Source: an uncultured Muribaculaceae bacterium (GTDB taxonomy: Bacteria; Bacteroidota; Bacteroidia; Bacteroidales; Muribaculaceae). Taken from it: 44,574 bases of DNA. The translations under genes and the position numbers were made by a program. Below the pieces are notes generated by a model. The model made no database searches. It was not told the origin of the DNA and saw nothing but the letters and a program-made list of their open reading frames with translations. Shown here piece by piece: positions 1 to 13,091 of this stretch. Position 1 is the first letter of the stretch. Each line of letters opens with the position of its first letter. The DNA lies in assembly GCA_910579035.1 (NCBI GenBank), contig CAJTSR010000022.1, positions 1 through 44,574 of the forward strand, given 5' to 3'.

Positions 1-113
1 GTCTTTATCCCTTCGCCTCAGTCACATAGCAACCGCTATGCTCCTTCGGCTCAGATATAAACCCATCTCAAACTTTTTGGCCTGTGCTTTAACAGATATT
101 ATTAAACACCCTC
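1..113. repeat. possible mobile-element or repeat end at the left edge
   Basis: This stretch has no convincing gene. It contains a perfect small hairpin (CATAGC, loop AACC, GCTATG at 27-42) flanked by near-identical direct copies CTTCGCCTCAG (about 11-21) and CTTCGGCTCAG (about 44-54). It ends at ACACCCTC (about 106-113), which reads GAGGGTGTTTAATAA on the minus strand and looks like the tip of an insertion-sequence inverted repeat. The rest of the element would lie outside the window. Assignment as a mobile element is a guess from the look of the end; no transposase can be seen. Confidence 0.25.
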
Positions 114-156
114 TTAATTGGCTCAAAATTACAAAACCTCGAGCAACTGTGCAAGC

Positions 157-198
157 AAAAAGCGGAAACAACCCGTATGCAAGCTGTTTCCGCTTTTT
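157..198 (-). terminator. rho-independent terminator of rplS
   Basis: A perfect 14-bp stem (157-170 with 185-198) with a 14-nt loop ends in an A/T run on both sides. It lies 26 nt past the rplS stop codon. In the minus-strand RNA it gives a GC-containing stem followed by a U-rich tail, so it should end rplS transcription. It could also act on the plus strand. Confidence 0.85.
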
Positions 199-223
199 TT
201 CGTTTCCGAATCCGGAATTCGTG

Positions 224-580
224 TTATTTCTTGATAACGCGACGTTCTTTGATGCGGGCCTTCTTACCTGTGAGCTTGCGCAGGTAGTAAAGCTTGGCAC
301 GACGTACCTTACCGTACTTGTTGATGGTAATGGAGTCGATGAACGGCGACTCGATGGGGAAGATACGCTCAACACCGATGTTTTCGCTCATTTTGCGAAC
401 GGTGAAACGCTTCTTCGAGCCTTCGCCGGAGATGCGGATAACCACACCGCGGTACTGCTGGATACGCTCCTTGTTACCTTCTTTGATGCGGTAAGCCACA
501 GTGATGGTGTCGCCGGGGCCAAATTCGGGATGCTGCTTGCCGGAAGCGAAAGCTTCTTCGGCAATTTTAATCAAATCCAT
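224..580 (-). CDS. rplS: 50S ribosomal protein L19
   Basis: This 118-residue protein is ribosomal protein L19, which sits at the 30S-50S interface of the large subunit. The family pattern is clear: an N-terminal helix (DLIKIAEEAF), the stretch GDTITVAYRIKEGNKERIQ, the core QYRGVVIRISGEGSKKRFTVRK at about residues 42-63 and the basic C-terminal tail with KLYYLRKLTGKKARIKERR. Length is normal for the family. ATG at 580 is the natural start. It appears monocistronic, with its own promoter at 662-693 and a terminator directly after it, and it is divergent from tgt. Confidence 0.97.
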   Translation of the reverse strand: MDLIKIAEEAFASGKQHPEFGPGDTITVAYRIKEGNKERIQQYRGVVIRISGEGSKKRFTVRKMSENIGVERIFPIESPFIDSITINKYGKVRRAKLYYLRKLTGKKARIKERRVIKK

Positions 581-661
581 TGTAGTAAATGATTTATAAT
601 GTTAACATTACTCGCAATATTCGCAGGCTGCATGTCCTGCCAGAGATTACGAAACCGGCTG

Positions 662-693
662 CAAAGATAGGCATTTTCAGCCACTCTCACAAG
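662..693 (-). promoter_or_regulatory. Bacteroidota-type promoter of rplS
   Basis: On the minus strand CTTG (693-690) is followed by a 20-nt spacer and TATCTTTG (669-662). The -7 box matches TAnnTTTG perfectly and the -33 box matches TTTG in three of four bases. Transcription should begin near 655, giving a leader of about 75 nt before rplS. Confidence 0.7.
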
Positions 694-754
694 CATTTGG
701 CAAATTTTCGGCTATTGTAGCACGCGGACGGTGCGCTGTTTCGCGTTTTTTACG

Positions 755-762
755 TATTTTTG
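755..762 (+). promoter_or_regulatory. -7 box of tgt, almost on the start codon
   Basis: TATTTTTG at 755-762 matches TAnnTTTG perfectly. Its last base is only 5 nt before the tgt ATG at 768, so the RNA would begin at or very near the start codon. I see no good TTTG element 19-20 nt upstream, so this rests on one box. Confidence 0.5.
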
Positions 763-767
763 TAGCG

Positions 768-1898
768 ATGAAATTCACACTCGAAGCAACAGCGCCGGGC
801 AGCAACGCCCGCGCGGCAACAATACAGACAGACCACGGGGTGATAGAAACCCCCATTTTTATGCCCGTAGGCACTGCGGGCACAGTGAAAGGCGTGCATA
901 TGCACGAACTCCGCGAGGACATAGGAGCGCAGATAATACTCGGCAACACATACCATCTTTACCTGCGCCCGGGCATGGACATCATACACCGCGCCGGAGG
1001 CCTGCATAAGTTCAACGGCTGGGAGCGCCCCATACTCACCGACAGCGGAGGCTTCCAGGTATTTTCACTGAGCGCCAACCGCAAGCTCACCGAGGAAGGC
1101 GCCAAGTTCCGCAGCCATATCGACGGCTCGCTCCACCTCTTCACGCCCGAAAACGTTGTAGACATACAGCGCACAATCGGTTCGGACATAATGATGGCTC
1201 TCGACGAGTGCACACCCGGCACTGCCGACCGCTCCTATGCGAGGCGCTCGCTCGACCTCACCAAACGCTGGCTCGAGCGAGGCTGGAAGCACTACAAGGA
1301 AACAGAACCTCTCTACGGGCACTACCAATCGTATTTCCCGATAGTGCAGGGCTGCACCTATGCCGACATGAGGCGCGAGGCAGCCGAGCACGTCGCCTCC
1401 CTCGGCGCCGACGGCCACGCCATAGGCGGACTCGCCGTGGGCGAGCCTGCCGAGGTGATGTACGATATGATAGAGGTGGTAAACGAGGTGCTGCCCGCCG
1501 ACAAACCCCGCTACCTGATGGGAGTGGGCACGCCGGTCAACATTTTAGAGGCCATAGACCGAGGCGTCGACATGATGGACTGCGTGATGCCCACCCGCAA
1601 CGGACGCAACGGCATGCTCTTCACCCCGGAAGGCACTATGAATATGCGCAACCTCAAATGGGCCGACGATTTCTCGCCCCTGCAGGCCGACGGGCCGGCG
1701 CTCGTCGACAGGGTATACTCTAAAGCCTATGTGCGCCATCTGTTCATAGCCAACGAACTGCTTGCCATGCAGATAGCGTCTATACATAATCTGGCGTTCT
1801 ACCTCTGGCTCGTAAAAGAAGCTCGCCGCCACATCATAGCGGGCGACTTCAAGCAGTGGAAAACAGAAATGGTAGAAAAACTCTCGCGGCGACTGTAA
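768..1898 (+). CDS. tgt: queuine/preQ1 tRNA-guanine transglycosylase
   Basis: This 376-residue enzyme exchanges guanine at position 34 of GUN-anticodon tRNAs (Asp, Asn, His, Tyr) for preQ1, the entry step for queuosine. The TIM-barrel signatures are present: ILGNTYHLYLRPG near residue 60, TDSGGFQVFSL with the binding Asp at about 92, the IGGLAVGEP loop, and GVDMMDCVMPTRNGRNG with the nucleophile Asp. In the segment after WADDFSPL, where classical bacterial enzymes carry the zinc ligands CxCxxC, this protein has ADGPALVDRVYSKAY with no cysteine. The next gene starts 4 nt after the stop, so the two form an operon. ATG at 768 fits the family N-terminus. Confidence 0.95.
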   Translation: MKFTLEATAPGSNARAATIQTDHGVIETPIFMPVGTAGTVKGVHMHELREDIGAQIILGNTYHLYLRPGMDIIHRAGGLHKFNGWERPILTDSGGFQVFSLSANRKLTEEGAKFRSHIDGSLHLFTPENVVDIQRTIGSDIMMALDECTPGTADRSYARRSLDLTKRWLERGWKHYKETEPLYGHYQSYFPIVQGCTYADMRREAAEHVASLGADGHAIGGLAVGEPAEVMYDMIEVVNEVLPADKPRYLMGVGTPVNILEAIDRGVDMMDCVMPTRNGRNGMLFTPEGTMNMRNLKWADDFSPLQADGPALVDRVYSKAYVRHLFIANELLAMQIASIHNLAFYLWLVKEARRHIIAGDFKQWKTEMVEKLSRRL

Positions 1899-1902
1899 AC
1901 CG

Positions 1903-2979
1903 ATGTTCAAGATACTCGACAGATACATAATCCGCAAATTCCTCGGCACATATGTATTCGCCATAGTGCTGCTGCTGGCAATTGTGGTGATGTTCGACAT
2001 AAACGAGAAGTTCGACTCCTTCGTCAAGGCTCCGCTCAAGGCAACAGTGTTCGATTACTTTCTCAACTTCCTGCCCTACTTCGCCAATCAGTTCTCGCCG
2101 CTGTTCACCTTCATTGCGGTGATATTCTTCACCTCCAAGCTGGCAGGCAACAGCGAGATAATCGCCATGATGTCGACCGGCATGAGTTTCCGCAGGCTTA
2201 TGCGCCCCTATATGGTATCTGCCGCCATAATCGCCGCCACTACCTTCGCCCTGAGCGCCTACATTATACCTCCGGCGAATGTGAAACGTATCAATTACAC
2301 AAACACATATGTCAAAAACAAGCGCGTGGACTACGGCGTCAACATAATGCTTATGGTAGCCCCGGGGCAGATAGCATACATCAGCCGCTACGACAACATC
2401 AGCAAAACCGGCCACAGGTTCTCGCTCGAAAGTTTCGACGAAGACAAACGCCTCGTGTCGCGCCTCACGGCCCAGAGCATAAAGTGGGACACACTGTACA
2501 ACTGGCGCGTCAACGACTATGTGGTGCGCGATTTCAAGGACAACCGCGAGTTTATAAGAAACGGGCGACAGCTCGACACCATTATCCCCTTTGAGCCGCG
2601 CGACTTCCTGATATCGGAGGAAGACCACGAAAAAATGACATCGCCGGAGCTGCACAAATACATCGAGCGGCAGAAACAGCGCGGAGTGGCCAATATCCAG
2701 TCGTTCGAGGTAGAGCGCGAGCGCCGTTTCGCCATAACGGCTGCAGCATTTATCCTCACCATCATCGGCATGACCCTTTCGGTGCGCAAAGCAAAGGGCG
2801 GAATGGGGCTTAATATCGGCATAGGACTCGTGCTCAGCTTCAGCTATATCCTGTTTATGACCATCACCCAGACATTCGCCATATCAGGACTTACCTCGGC
2901 ATTTGTGGCAATGTGGATACCCAACCTGCTATACTCCGTGATAGCTATCATACTCTTCCGCAAAGCATCGCTCAGCTGA
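1903..2979 (+). CDS. LptF/LptG-family lipopolysaccharide export permease
   Basis: This 358-residue inner-membrane protein belongs to the YjgP/YjgQ (LptF/LptG) family, whose members pair with the ATPase LptB to lift lipopolysaccharide from the inner membrane. Layout is typical: N-terminal DRYIIRKFLGTYVFAIVLLL with the first helix, two more helices by residue 120, a soluble periplasmic jellyroll-like domain at about 125-260 and three C-terminal helices. Length is normal. It follows tgt by 4 nt, a pairing that recurs in Bacteroidota. I cannot tell LptF from LptG by sight, so no symbol is given. The partner is not in this window. Confidence 0.88.
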   Translation: MFKILDRYIIRKFLGTYVFAIVLLLAIVVMFDINEKFDSFVKAPLKATVFDYFLNFLPYFANQFSPLFTFIAVIFFTSKLAGNSEIIAMMSTGMSFRRLMRPYMVSAAIIAATTFALSAYIIPPANVKRINYTNTYVKNKRVDYGVNIMLMVAPGQIAYISRYDNISKTGHRFSLESFDEDKRLVSRLTAQSIKWDTLYNWRVNDYVVRDFKDNREFIRNGRQLDTIIPFEPRDFLISEEDHEKMTSPELHKYIERQKQRGVANIQSFEVERERRFAITAAAFILTIIGMTLSVRKAKGGMGLNIGIGLVLSFSYILFMTITQTFAISGLTSAFVAMWIPNLLYSVIAIILFRKASLS

Positions 2980-2999
2980 CGACGCACCAACCATAGTAT

Positions 3000-3020
3000 G
3001 GACACGGCTGCGCCGTGTCC
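3000..3020. terminator. stem-loop downstream of the tgt operon
   Basis: A perfect 9-bp stem (GGACACGGC with GCCGTGTCC) with a 3-nt loop lies 21 nt after the permease stop codon. No U-run follows, so it may act only together with the stronger hairpin at 3042-3073, or stabilise the 3' end. Confidence 0.45.
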
Positions 3021-3041
3021 GCCCAAGCGAATTATAACGAA

Positions 3042-3073
3042 GAACGCTCCGACGGGCTGCCGTCGGAGCGTTC
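3042..3073. terminator. bidirectional stem-loop between convergent genes
   Basis: A perfect 14-bp stem (3042-3055 with 3060-3073) with a 4-nt loop lies between the convergent permease gene and the secreted-protein gene. Only short U-rich stretches flank it on either strand. Position and strength suggest a shared terminator for both transcripts. Confidence 0.65.
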
Positions 3074-3093
3074 TGTATCATATAAGCGGTTTA

Positions 3094-4515
3094 TTAACGC
3101 TTCAGTAGGCGATAGGTCGACGCGGTTCCGTCGGCATGAACAAGGTACATGCCTGCAGAAAGAGCGGCGGCGTCCAAAGTCGCTGCGCCGTCAACTGCAG
3201 GAACTGTCATCAGCAGCGAACCCTGAAGGGTATAGACGCTCAGGCCGGCAAGAGTGTTTGCGGTAGCGCTTACAGCATCACCGTCAACCGACCATACTGC
3301 ACTTGATTCGGCCTCAACCGACTCAATGCCGGTGGTGACATCAACATAATCGCCATACACAGTGCGCATAGTGTAGAAATACTCCTGGCTGTCGTAGTCA
3401 AACTGGCTCAACACACATTCGGTAGGATTACCCTGAGCATCATAGGTATATTCGGCCTTGCTGCCGTCTATCATTTCTTCAAAGCCGGGCGTAGACTCTA
3501 TGAGCTTGTTCTCCACATAATTGCCATGCTCGTCCTTGATAGCGTACTCGGTCAATGTATGAACCGGATAGTCCACGATACCATCTTCATCGAAGTATTC
3601 GATAGAGGTAAGGGTGGTAGAGCCATTGTCGTCGATAACTTCAAACTTGGTCATATACCAGACCTCGTTCACATCATTGCCGGTTTCCTTGACAGTATAT
3701 CCCTTTCCGTCGGCAGCATACTCGACTATGTAATGACCGTCGACTTCGCCATCGTAGTATACAACGGCAGATTTCAGCAGGTTCTCGCCTTCTGTCAGTT
3801 CGAGAAGATCGCCGAGGATAGTCATCTGTCCGTTGGTCTTATCCCATACGATATCCTTGTATGTCACATTGCCGTATACCTCCCAAACGGGTTCAAGTTC
3901 CTGTCTGTTGGTGTAATAGGCATATTCTGTTGCCTTACCGTCCGCACCGTATTTCCATTCCGACTTATAGGCGGGAGCCAGTTCGCCGCCGAACAGAGGC
4001 ACATACTTGGTAAGCGATGCGATATTACCCTTATCGTCGCGAACGATTTCGTTCGATTCCCAGTAGTAGTCCTTGACCCATTCGCCATCTATCCAGTCGT
4101 AGCCTTTTCTTTCGGTGTAGAAACCATGCACAACAGGGTCGTACACATAGGAACGCTTGGAGCTGTTTTCCCATACTTCGCCGCCGCCCGAATAGGTTTT
4201 GAACATCGAAACCGGCATATTGTATTCGTTGTAGACGGTCACAGTCTTGTCAAGCTCGCCATCGGCATCTACCACTTCCTCGGTAATGTTGCCCTTGGCA
4301 TCATACTTGAATGTCACAACGCCGAGCATGTCCCAGCCTTCGCCGTTGAATTCATAGTCTGTCTGGCTTTCAGCACGCCACACAGGGGCTGCAGCGGCCT
4401 CGACACGTGCCTTTGCCGAATGCTTTTTGGAACGATTGGTTTTGAACCGCAGGCCATCGGCAGAAGCAGACAGGCATACGGCACCACAAAGTAACAGGGT
4501 GTAGAATTTCTTCAT
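3094..4515 (-). CDS. secreted protein with YD-like repeats and a T9SS-type C-terminal domain
   Basis: This 473-residue protein is of unknown function. It has a signal peptide (MKKFYTLLLCGAVCLSASA), a basic linker and then repeated strands of the form YDAKGNITE, DDKGNIASL, DEHGNYVEN and DAQGNPTEC. These recall the YD/RHS-like beta repeats of Bacteroidales DUF-type secreted proteins. The last 75 residues (LSVYTLQGSLLMTV, then LSAGMYLVHADG and a basic RLLKR end) look like the C-terminal sorting domain used by the type IX secretion system. So it is probably exported and cell-surface attached or released. It stands alone, with its own promoter at 4615-4646. A ligand or substrate cannot be named. 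Confidence 0.7.
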   Translation of the reverse strand: MKKFYTLLLCGAVCLSASADGLRFKTNRSKKHSAKARVEAAAAPVWRAESQTDYEFNGEGWDMLGVVTFKYDAKGNITEEVVDADGELDKTVTVYNEYNMPVSMFKTYSGGGEVWENSSKRSYVYDPVVHGFYTERKGYDWIDGEWVKDYYWESNEIVRDDKGNIASLTKYVPLFGGELAPAYKSEWKYGADGKATEYAYYTNRQELEPVWEVYGNVTYKDIVWDKTNGQMTILGDLLELTEGENLLKSAVVYYDGEVDGHYIVEYAADGKGYTVKETGNDVNEVWYMTKFEVIDDNGSTTLTSIEYFDEDGIVDYPVHTLTEYAIKDEHGNYVENKLIESTPGFEEMIDGSKAEYTYDAQGNPTECVLSQFDYDSQEYFYTMRTVYGDYVDVTTGIESVEAESSAVWSVDGDAVSATANTLAGLSVYTLQGSLLMTVPAVDGAATLDAAALSAGMYLVHADGTASTYRLLKR

Positions 4516-4614
4516 ATGATTTAGGTTTATAAAAATGAATATGATATAGCGAATTATGGCATCACTATGATTTACAAATCGGGAATACGCATATCAAACG
4601 ATACTTTGAAGCCG

Positions 4615-4646
4615 CAAATATACAATATTTTGCAACGATTGGCAAG
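4615..4646 (-). promoter_or_regulatory. promoter of the secreted-protein gene
   Basis: On the minus strand CTTG (4646-4643), a 20-nt spacer and TATATTTG (4622-4615) fit the Bacteroidota promoter pattern. The start site should be near 4608, leaving a leader of about 90 nt. The remaining intergenic sequence to 4680 is AT-rich with nothing else recognised. Confidence 0.6.
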
Positions 4647-4681
4647 ATTTTCACAAATTATGGTCTAAATTTCCTATCCAA

Positions 4682-4720
4682 ACCAAATAAAAAGGCGGCC
4701 CTGAAAAAATCAGAGCCGCC
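4682..4720 (-). terminator. terminator of the rpoBC operon
   Basis: On the minus strand GGCGGCTCTGA and TCAGGGCCGCC form an 11-bp stem with one A-C mismatch around an A/T loop, followed at once by a T-rich tail (TTTTTATTT). It begins 26 nt after the rpoC stop codon and should end the long ribosomal protein and RNA polymerase transcript. Confidence 0.88.
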
Positions 4721-4745
4721 CCGGCAGTTTTATAGAGTTGGTGGA

Positions 4746-9035
<4,290 letters not shown>

Positions 9036-9092
9036 ATATGGTGTAAGTGTCTTTTTATAAAGGAAAGTTGGGGAGAGAGGGACTGTGCGGGA

Positions 9093-12000
9093 TTAGTTCT
9101 CGAGGTTGATGCTCAGACCAAGACCGCGAAGCTCGTGGAGAAGCACGTTGAGCGATTCGGGAATACCGGGGGTAGGCATGGCGTCGCCCTTGACGATGGC
9201 TTCGTATGCCTTGCTGCGCCCGTTCACGTCGTCACTCTTGATAGTAAGTATCTCCTGAAGGATATGGGCTGCGCCGAATGCCTCGAGCGCCCAGACTTCC
9301 ATCTCACCGAAACGCTGTCCGCCGAACTGGGCCTTACCGCCGAGCGGCTGCTGGGTGATAAGCGAGTACGGGCCGATGGAGCGAGCGTGCATCTTGTCTT
9401 CGACCATGTGGCCGAGCTTGAGCATGTAGATCACACCCACGGTTGCAGGCTGGTCGAAACGCTCGCCGGTGCCGCCGTCGTAGAGGTACGACTTGCCGTA
9501 GCGCGGCAGGCCGGCCTTGTCGGTCCACGCGTTGAGGTCGTCGAGGCTCGCACCGTCGAAAATCGGGGTAGCGAACTTCTCGCCGAGCTCGCGGCCGGCC
9601 CAGCCGAGAACGGTTTCAAACACCTGGCCGAGGTTCATTCGCGAAGGCACACCCAGAGGGTTGAGCACAATGTCGACAGGAGTGCCGTCGGCAAGGAAGG
9701 GCATGTCTTCCTGGCGCACGATGCGCGACACAATACCCTTGTTACCGTGGCGGCCTGCCATCTTGTCGCCCACGCTGATTTTACGCTTCTTGGCTATATA
9801 TACTTTGGCAATCTGCATGATGCCCGAGGGCAGCTCGTCGCCAATAGAGATGTCGAATTTCTTACGGCGCAGCTCGGTGTCGATTTCCTTGGCTTTCTGG
9901 AGGTAGTTGACAATAGTGCGGCGTATGAGGTCGTTCTTGTGTTCGTCGTCGGTCCAGTTGCTCAGGCTGAGAGTGTCGTAGTCGATAGTGCGTAGAGCTC
10001 CCGAAGTGAAGCGGGCACCCTTGGGCACGATCTCGCTGCCGAGGAAGTCGGTAACACCGTTGGATGTCTTTCCGTCGGTAAGCACGAGGAGCTTCTGGAT
10101 AAGACGGTCGAGCAGGCGTTCCTTGCGTTCTTCGTACTCCTCGTCGAGCTTGGGCAGGAGGGCGTTGACGCTCTTGCTCTTTTTCTTCTTGGCAGCACGA
10201 GAGAACAGGTTGGTGCCGATTACAACGCCCTTGAGCGAAGGCGAGGCCTTCAGCGAGGCGTCCTTGACGTCGCCGGCCTTGTCGCCGAAGATGGCGCGGA
10301 GCAGCTTTTCTTCGGGTGTGGGGTCGGATTCGCCCTTAGGAGTAATCTTGCCTATCATGATGTCGCCGGGCACGACGTGGGCGCCGACACGGATAATGCC
10401 GCGTTCGTCGAGGTCCTTGGTGGCATCCTCGCTCACATTGGGGATATCCGATGTGAGTTCCTCCATGCCTCGCTTGGTTTCGCGCACTTCGAGCGAATAT
10501 TCGTCGACATGCACCGAGGTAAGGATATCGTCGCGGACCACGCGCTCGTTAAGCACGATGGCGTCCTCATAGTTGTAACCCTTCCAGGGCATGAATGCCA
10601 CCTTGAGGTTGCGTCCGAGAGCGAGCTCGCCGTTTTCGGTAGAATATCCTTCGGTAAGTATGTCGCCGGCCTTCACGCGCTGACCCTTGTTGCAGATAGG
10701 ACGGAGGTCGATGGTGGTGCTCTGGTTGGTCTTGCGGAACTTGGGTATGCGGTATTCCTTCACGGCGTCCTCAAAGGCCACAAATTCTTCCTCTTCGGTA
10801 CGGTCGTAGCGGATACGGATCACCTTGGCATCCACGAACTCTATCACGCCCTCGCCTTCGGCAGTAATCTGCGTGCGGCTGTCGCGGATAAGCTGAGCCT
10901 CGATGCCGGTACCCACGATGGGGGCTTCCGAACGCATCAGCGGAACAGCCTGTCGCATCATGTTCGATCCCATGAGGGCGCGGTTGGCGTCGTCGTGTTC
11001 AAGGAAGGGAATGAGCGAAGCTGCTATCGAGGCGATCTGTGTGGGCGACACGTCCATAAGCTCGATCTGCGACGGCGGAACGACGGGGAAGTCGGCGTCG
11101 CGGCGAGCCTTGACAGTGGTGCGGATAAATGTTCCGTCGGGATTGAGGGGAGCATTGCCCTGGGCAATCATCTTGCCCTCTTCCAGCTCGGCGGTGAGGT
11201 ACACAACGTCGTTGTTGTCGAGGTTCACCTTCGAGTCCTCTACCTTGCGGTAGGGAGTTTCGATAAAGCCGAGGTCGTTGATCTTGGCATACACGCAGAG
11301 CGAGCTGATAAGACCGATGTTCGGGCCTTCAGGCGTTTCGATAGGACAAAGACGTCCGTAGTGGGTGTAGTGCACGTCGCGCACCTCGAAGCCGGCACGC
11401 TCACGCGAAAGACCGCCGGGGCCGAGAGCCGACAGACGGCGCTTGTGGGTGATTTCGGCCAAGGGGTTGGTCTGGTCCATGAACTGGCTCAGCGCGTTGG
11501 TGCCGAAGAAGGTGTTGATAACGCTCGAGATTGTCTTGGCGTTGATAAGGTCGGTGGGTGTGAACACCTCGTTGTCGCGAACGTTCATACGCTCGCGGAT
11601 AGTGCGGCTCATACGGGCCAGACCGACACCGAACTGGTTGTAGAGCTGCTCGCCCACGGTACGCACGCGGCGGTTCGACAGGTGGTCGATATCGTCGACG
11701 TCGGCGCGGGTGTTGATTAGCTCTATGAGGTAGCGGATAATGGCTATGATATCCTCCTTGGTGAGAACCTTCACGTCCATGCTCGTGGTCAGGCCGAGCT
11801 TGCGGTTTATGCGGTAACGGCCCACGTCGCCGAGGTCGTAGCGCTTCTCCGAGAAGAACAGGTTGAAGATTACTTCACGGGCGCTGGCATCATCCGGCGG
11901 CTCGGCGTTGCGGAGCTGTCTGTAGATATACTGGATAGCCTCCTTCTCGGAGTTCGACTGGTCCTTCTGGAGGGTGTTGAATATGATTGAGTAGTCGCTG

Positions 12001-12905
12001 CTGTTGGCAATCTCCTTGTGGAGGAGCACTGTCTGCACGCCACTCGCGAGGATGGCGTCGATGTCGTCCTCGGTAAGTTCGACCTCGCGGTCTATTATGA
12101 CCTCGTTACGCTCGATGGTCACAACCTCGCCGGTGTCCTCGTCCACGAAGTCTTCCACCCATGTCTTGAGCACACGGGCGGCAAGCTTGCGGCCTACCAC
12201 CTTTTTGAGGTTTGTCTTGTTGACCTTTATTTCTTCTGCCAGGCCGAAAATCTCGATAATGTCCTTATCGCTCTCGAGGCCGATGGCACGGAGAAGTGTG
12301 GTAACGGGTAATTTCTTTTTACGGTCGATGTAGGCATACATCACGTTGTTGATGTCGGTGGCGAACTCAATCCAAGAGCCACGGAACGGGATGATGCGGG
12401 CCGAATACAGCTTTGTGCCGTTGGCGTGCGTGCTCTGTCCGAAGAAAACACCGGGCGAACGGTGGAGCTGCGACACGACAACGCGCTCGGCACCGTTGAT
12501 AACGAAAGTGCCGGAGTCTGTCATATAAGGAATCGGACCGAGATAGACGTCTTGTATTTCGGTAGCAAAGTCCTCGTGGTCGGGGTCGGTACAGCTCAGT
12601 TTGAGCTTGGCCTTCAGAGGCACACTGTACGAGTAACCGCGCTCGAGGCATTCTTCGATTGAATACCGGGGCGGGTCGATGTAGTAGTCGAGGAACTCGA
12701 GTGTGAAATTATTTCGTGTGTCCGAAATAGGGAAGTTTTCGGCAAACACCTTGTAAAGGCCCTCGTTGGTACGCTTTTCCGGAGGAGTGTCGAGCTGGAA
12801 GAAGTCGCGGAAAGACTTAAGCTGCACTTCGAGGAAGTCGGGATACGGTAGCGGGTTCTTTACCGAGGCAAAATTAATGCGGGGTTTATCTATCGAAACT
12901 GACAT
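9093..12905 (-). CDS. rpoB: DNA-directed RNA polymerase subunit beta
   Basis: This 1270-residue protein is the beta subunit, which forms one pincer of RNA polymerase and the rifampicin pocket. Typical blocks include GTFVINGAERVVVSQLHRSPGV in the N-terminal part, the rifampicin region FMDQTNPLAEITHKRRLSALGPGG, GYNYEDAIVLNE, GDKMAGRHGNKG and the C-terminal LGGKAQFGGQRFGEMEVWAL. In the drug region the aspartate, histidine and arginine positions look wild type. A 244-nt gap with an attenuator-like hairpin and a possible internal promoter separates it from rplL upstream. Confidence 0.98.
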   Translation of the reverse strand: MSVSIDKPRINFASVKNPLPYPDFLEVQLKSFRDFFQLDTPPEKRTNEGLYKVFAENFPISDTRNNFTLEFLDYYIDPPRYSIEECLERGYSYSVPLKAKLKLSCTDPDHEDFATEIQDVYLGPIPYMTDSGTFVINGAERVVVSQLHRSPGVFFGQSTHANGTKLYSARIIPFRGSWIEFATDINNVMYAYIDRKKKLPVTTLLRAIGLESDKDIIEIFGLAEEIKVNKTNLKKVVGRKLAARVLKTWVEDFVDEDTGEVVTIERNEVIIDREVELTEDDIDAILASGVQTVLLHKEIANSSDYSIIFNTLQKDQSNSEKEAIQYIYRQLRNAEPPDDASAREVIFNLFFSEKRYDLGDVGRYRINRKLGLTTSMDVKVLTKEDIIAIIRYLIELINTRADVDDIDHLSNRRVRTVGEQLYNQFGVGLARMSRTIRERMNVRDNEVFTPTDLINAKTISSVINTFFGTNALSQFMDQTNPLAEITHKRRLSALGPGGLSRERAGFEVRDVHYTHYGRLCPIETPEGPNIGLISSLCVYAKINDLGFIETPYRKVEDSKVNLDNNDVVYLTAELEEGKMIAQGNAPLNPDGTFIRTTVKARRDADFPVVPPSQIELMDVSPTQIASIAASLIPFLEHDDANRALMGSNMMRQAVPLMRSEAPIVGTGIEAQLIRDSRTQITAEGEGVIEFVDAKVIRIRYDRTEEEEFVAFEDAVKEYRIPKFRKTNQSTTIDLRPICNKGQRVKAGDILTEGYSTENGELALGRNLKVAFMPWKGYNYEDAIVLNERVVRDDILTSVHVDEYSLEVRETKRGMEELTSDIPNVSEDATKDLDERGIIRVGAHVVPGDIMIGKITPKGESDPTPEEKLLRAIFGDKAGDVKDASLKASPSLKGVVIGTNLFSRAAKKKKSKSVNALLPKLDEEYEERKERLLDRLIQKLLVLTDGKTSNGVTDFLGSEIVPKGARFTSGALRTIDYDTLSLSNWTDDEHKNDLIRRTIVNYLQKAKEIDTELRRKKFDISIGDELPSGIMQIAKVYIAKKRKISVGDKMAGRHGNKGIVSRIVRQEDMPFLADGTPVDIVLNPLGVPSRMNLGQVFETVLGWAGRELGEKFATPIFDGASLDDLNAWTDKAGLPRYGKSYLYDGGTGERFDQPATVGVIYMLKLGHMVEDKMHARSIGPYSLITQQPLGGKAQFGGQRFGEMEVWALEAFGAAHILQEILTIKSDDVNGRSKAYEAIVKGDAMPTPGIPESLNVLLHELRGLGLSINLEN

Positions 12906-13023
12906 CTATGAAATGTATTCGGTGGGTTTCCTTGAGGATTTTTTTGTGCCATATTAAGTCGCGGTTCCGGCCTCAAAAACGGGAAGCGACACATTTCGGA
13001 GCTTTCAAAAGCAATGGCGCGGG

Positions 13024-13031
13024 CAAAAATA
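13024..13031 (-). promoter_or_regulatory. possible internal promoter for rpoBC
   Basis: TATTTTTG on the minus strand (13031-13024) matches TAnnTTTG perfectly and lies about 120 nt before rpoB. The -33 position holds CTTC at 13054-13051, a weak match. It could add transcription of rpoBC beyond the attenuator. Confidence 0.35.
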
Positions 13032-13091
13032 TACGTGTGTTCAGACCTTAGAAGGACAGCCCGGCCGGCGTATAGTATTTTATGACACAAA

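Noticed and set aside
3526..4494. A 322-codon plus-strand frame opposite the secreted-protein gene
   Set aside because: The minus-strand frame has a signal peptide, repeats, a sorting domain and a promoter; the plus-strand frame has none.
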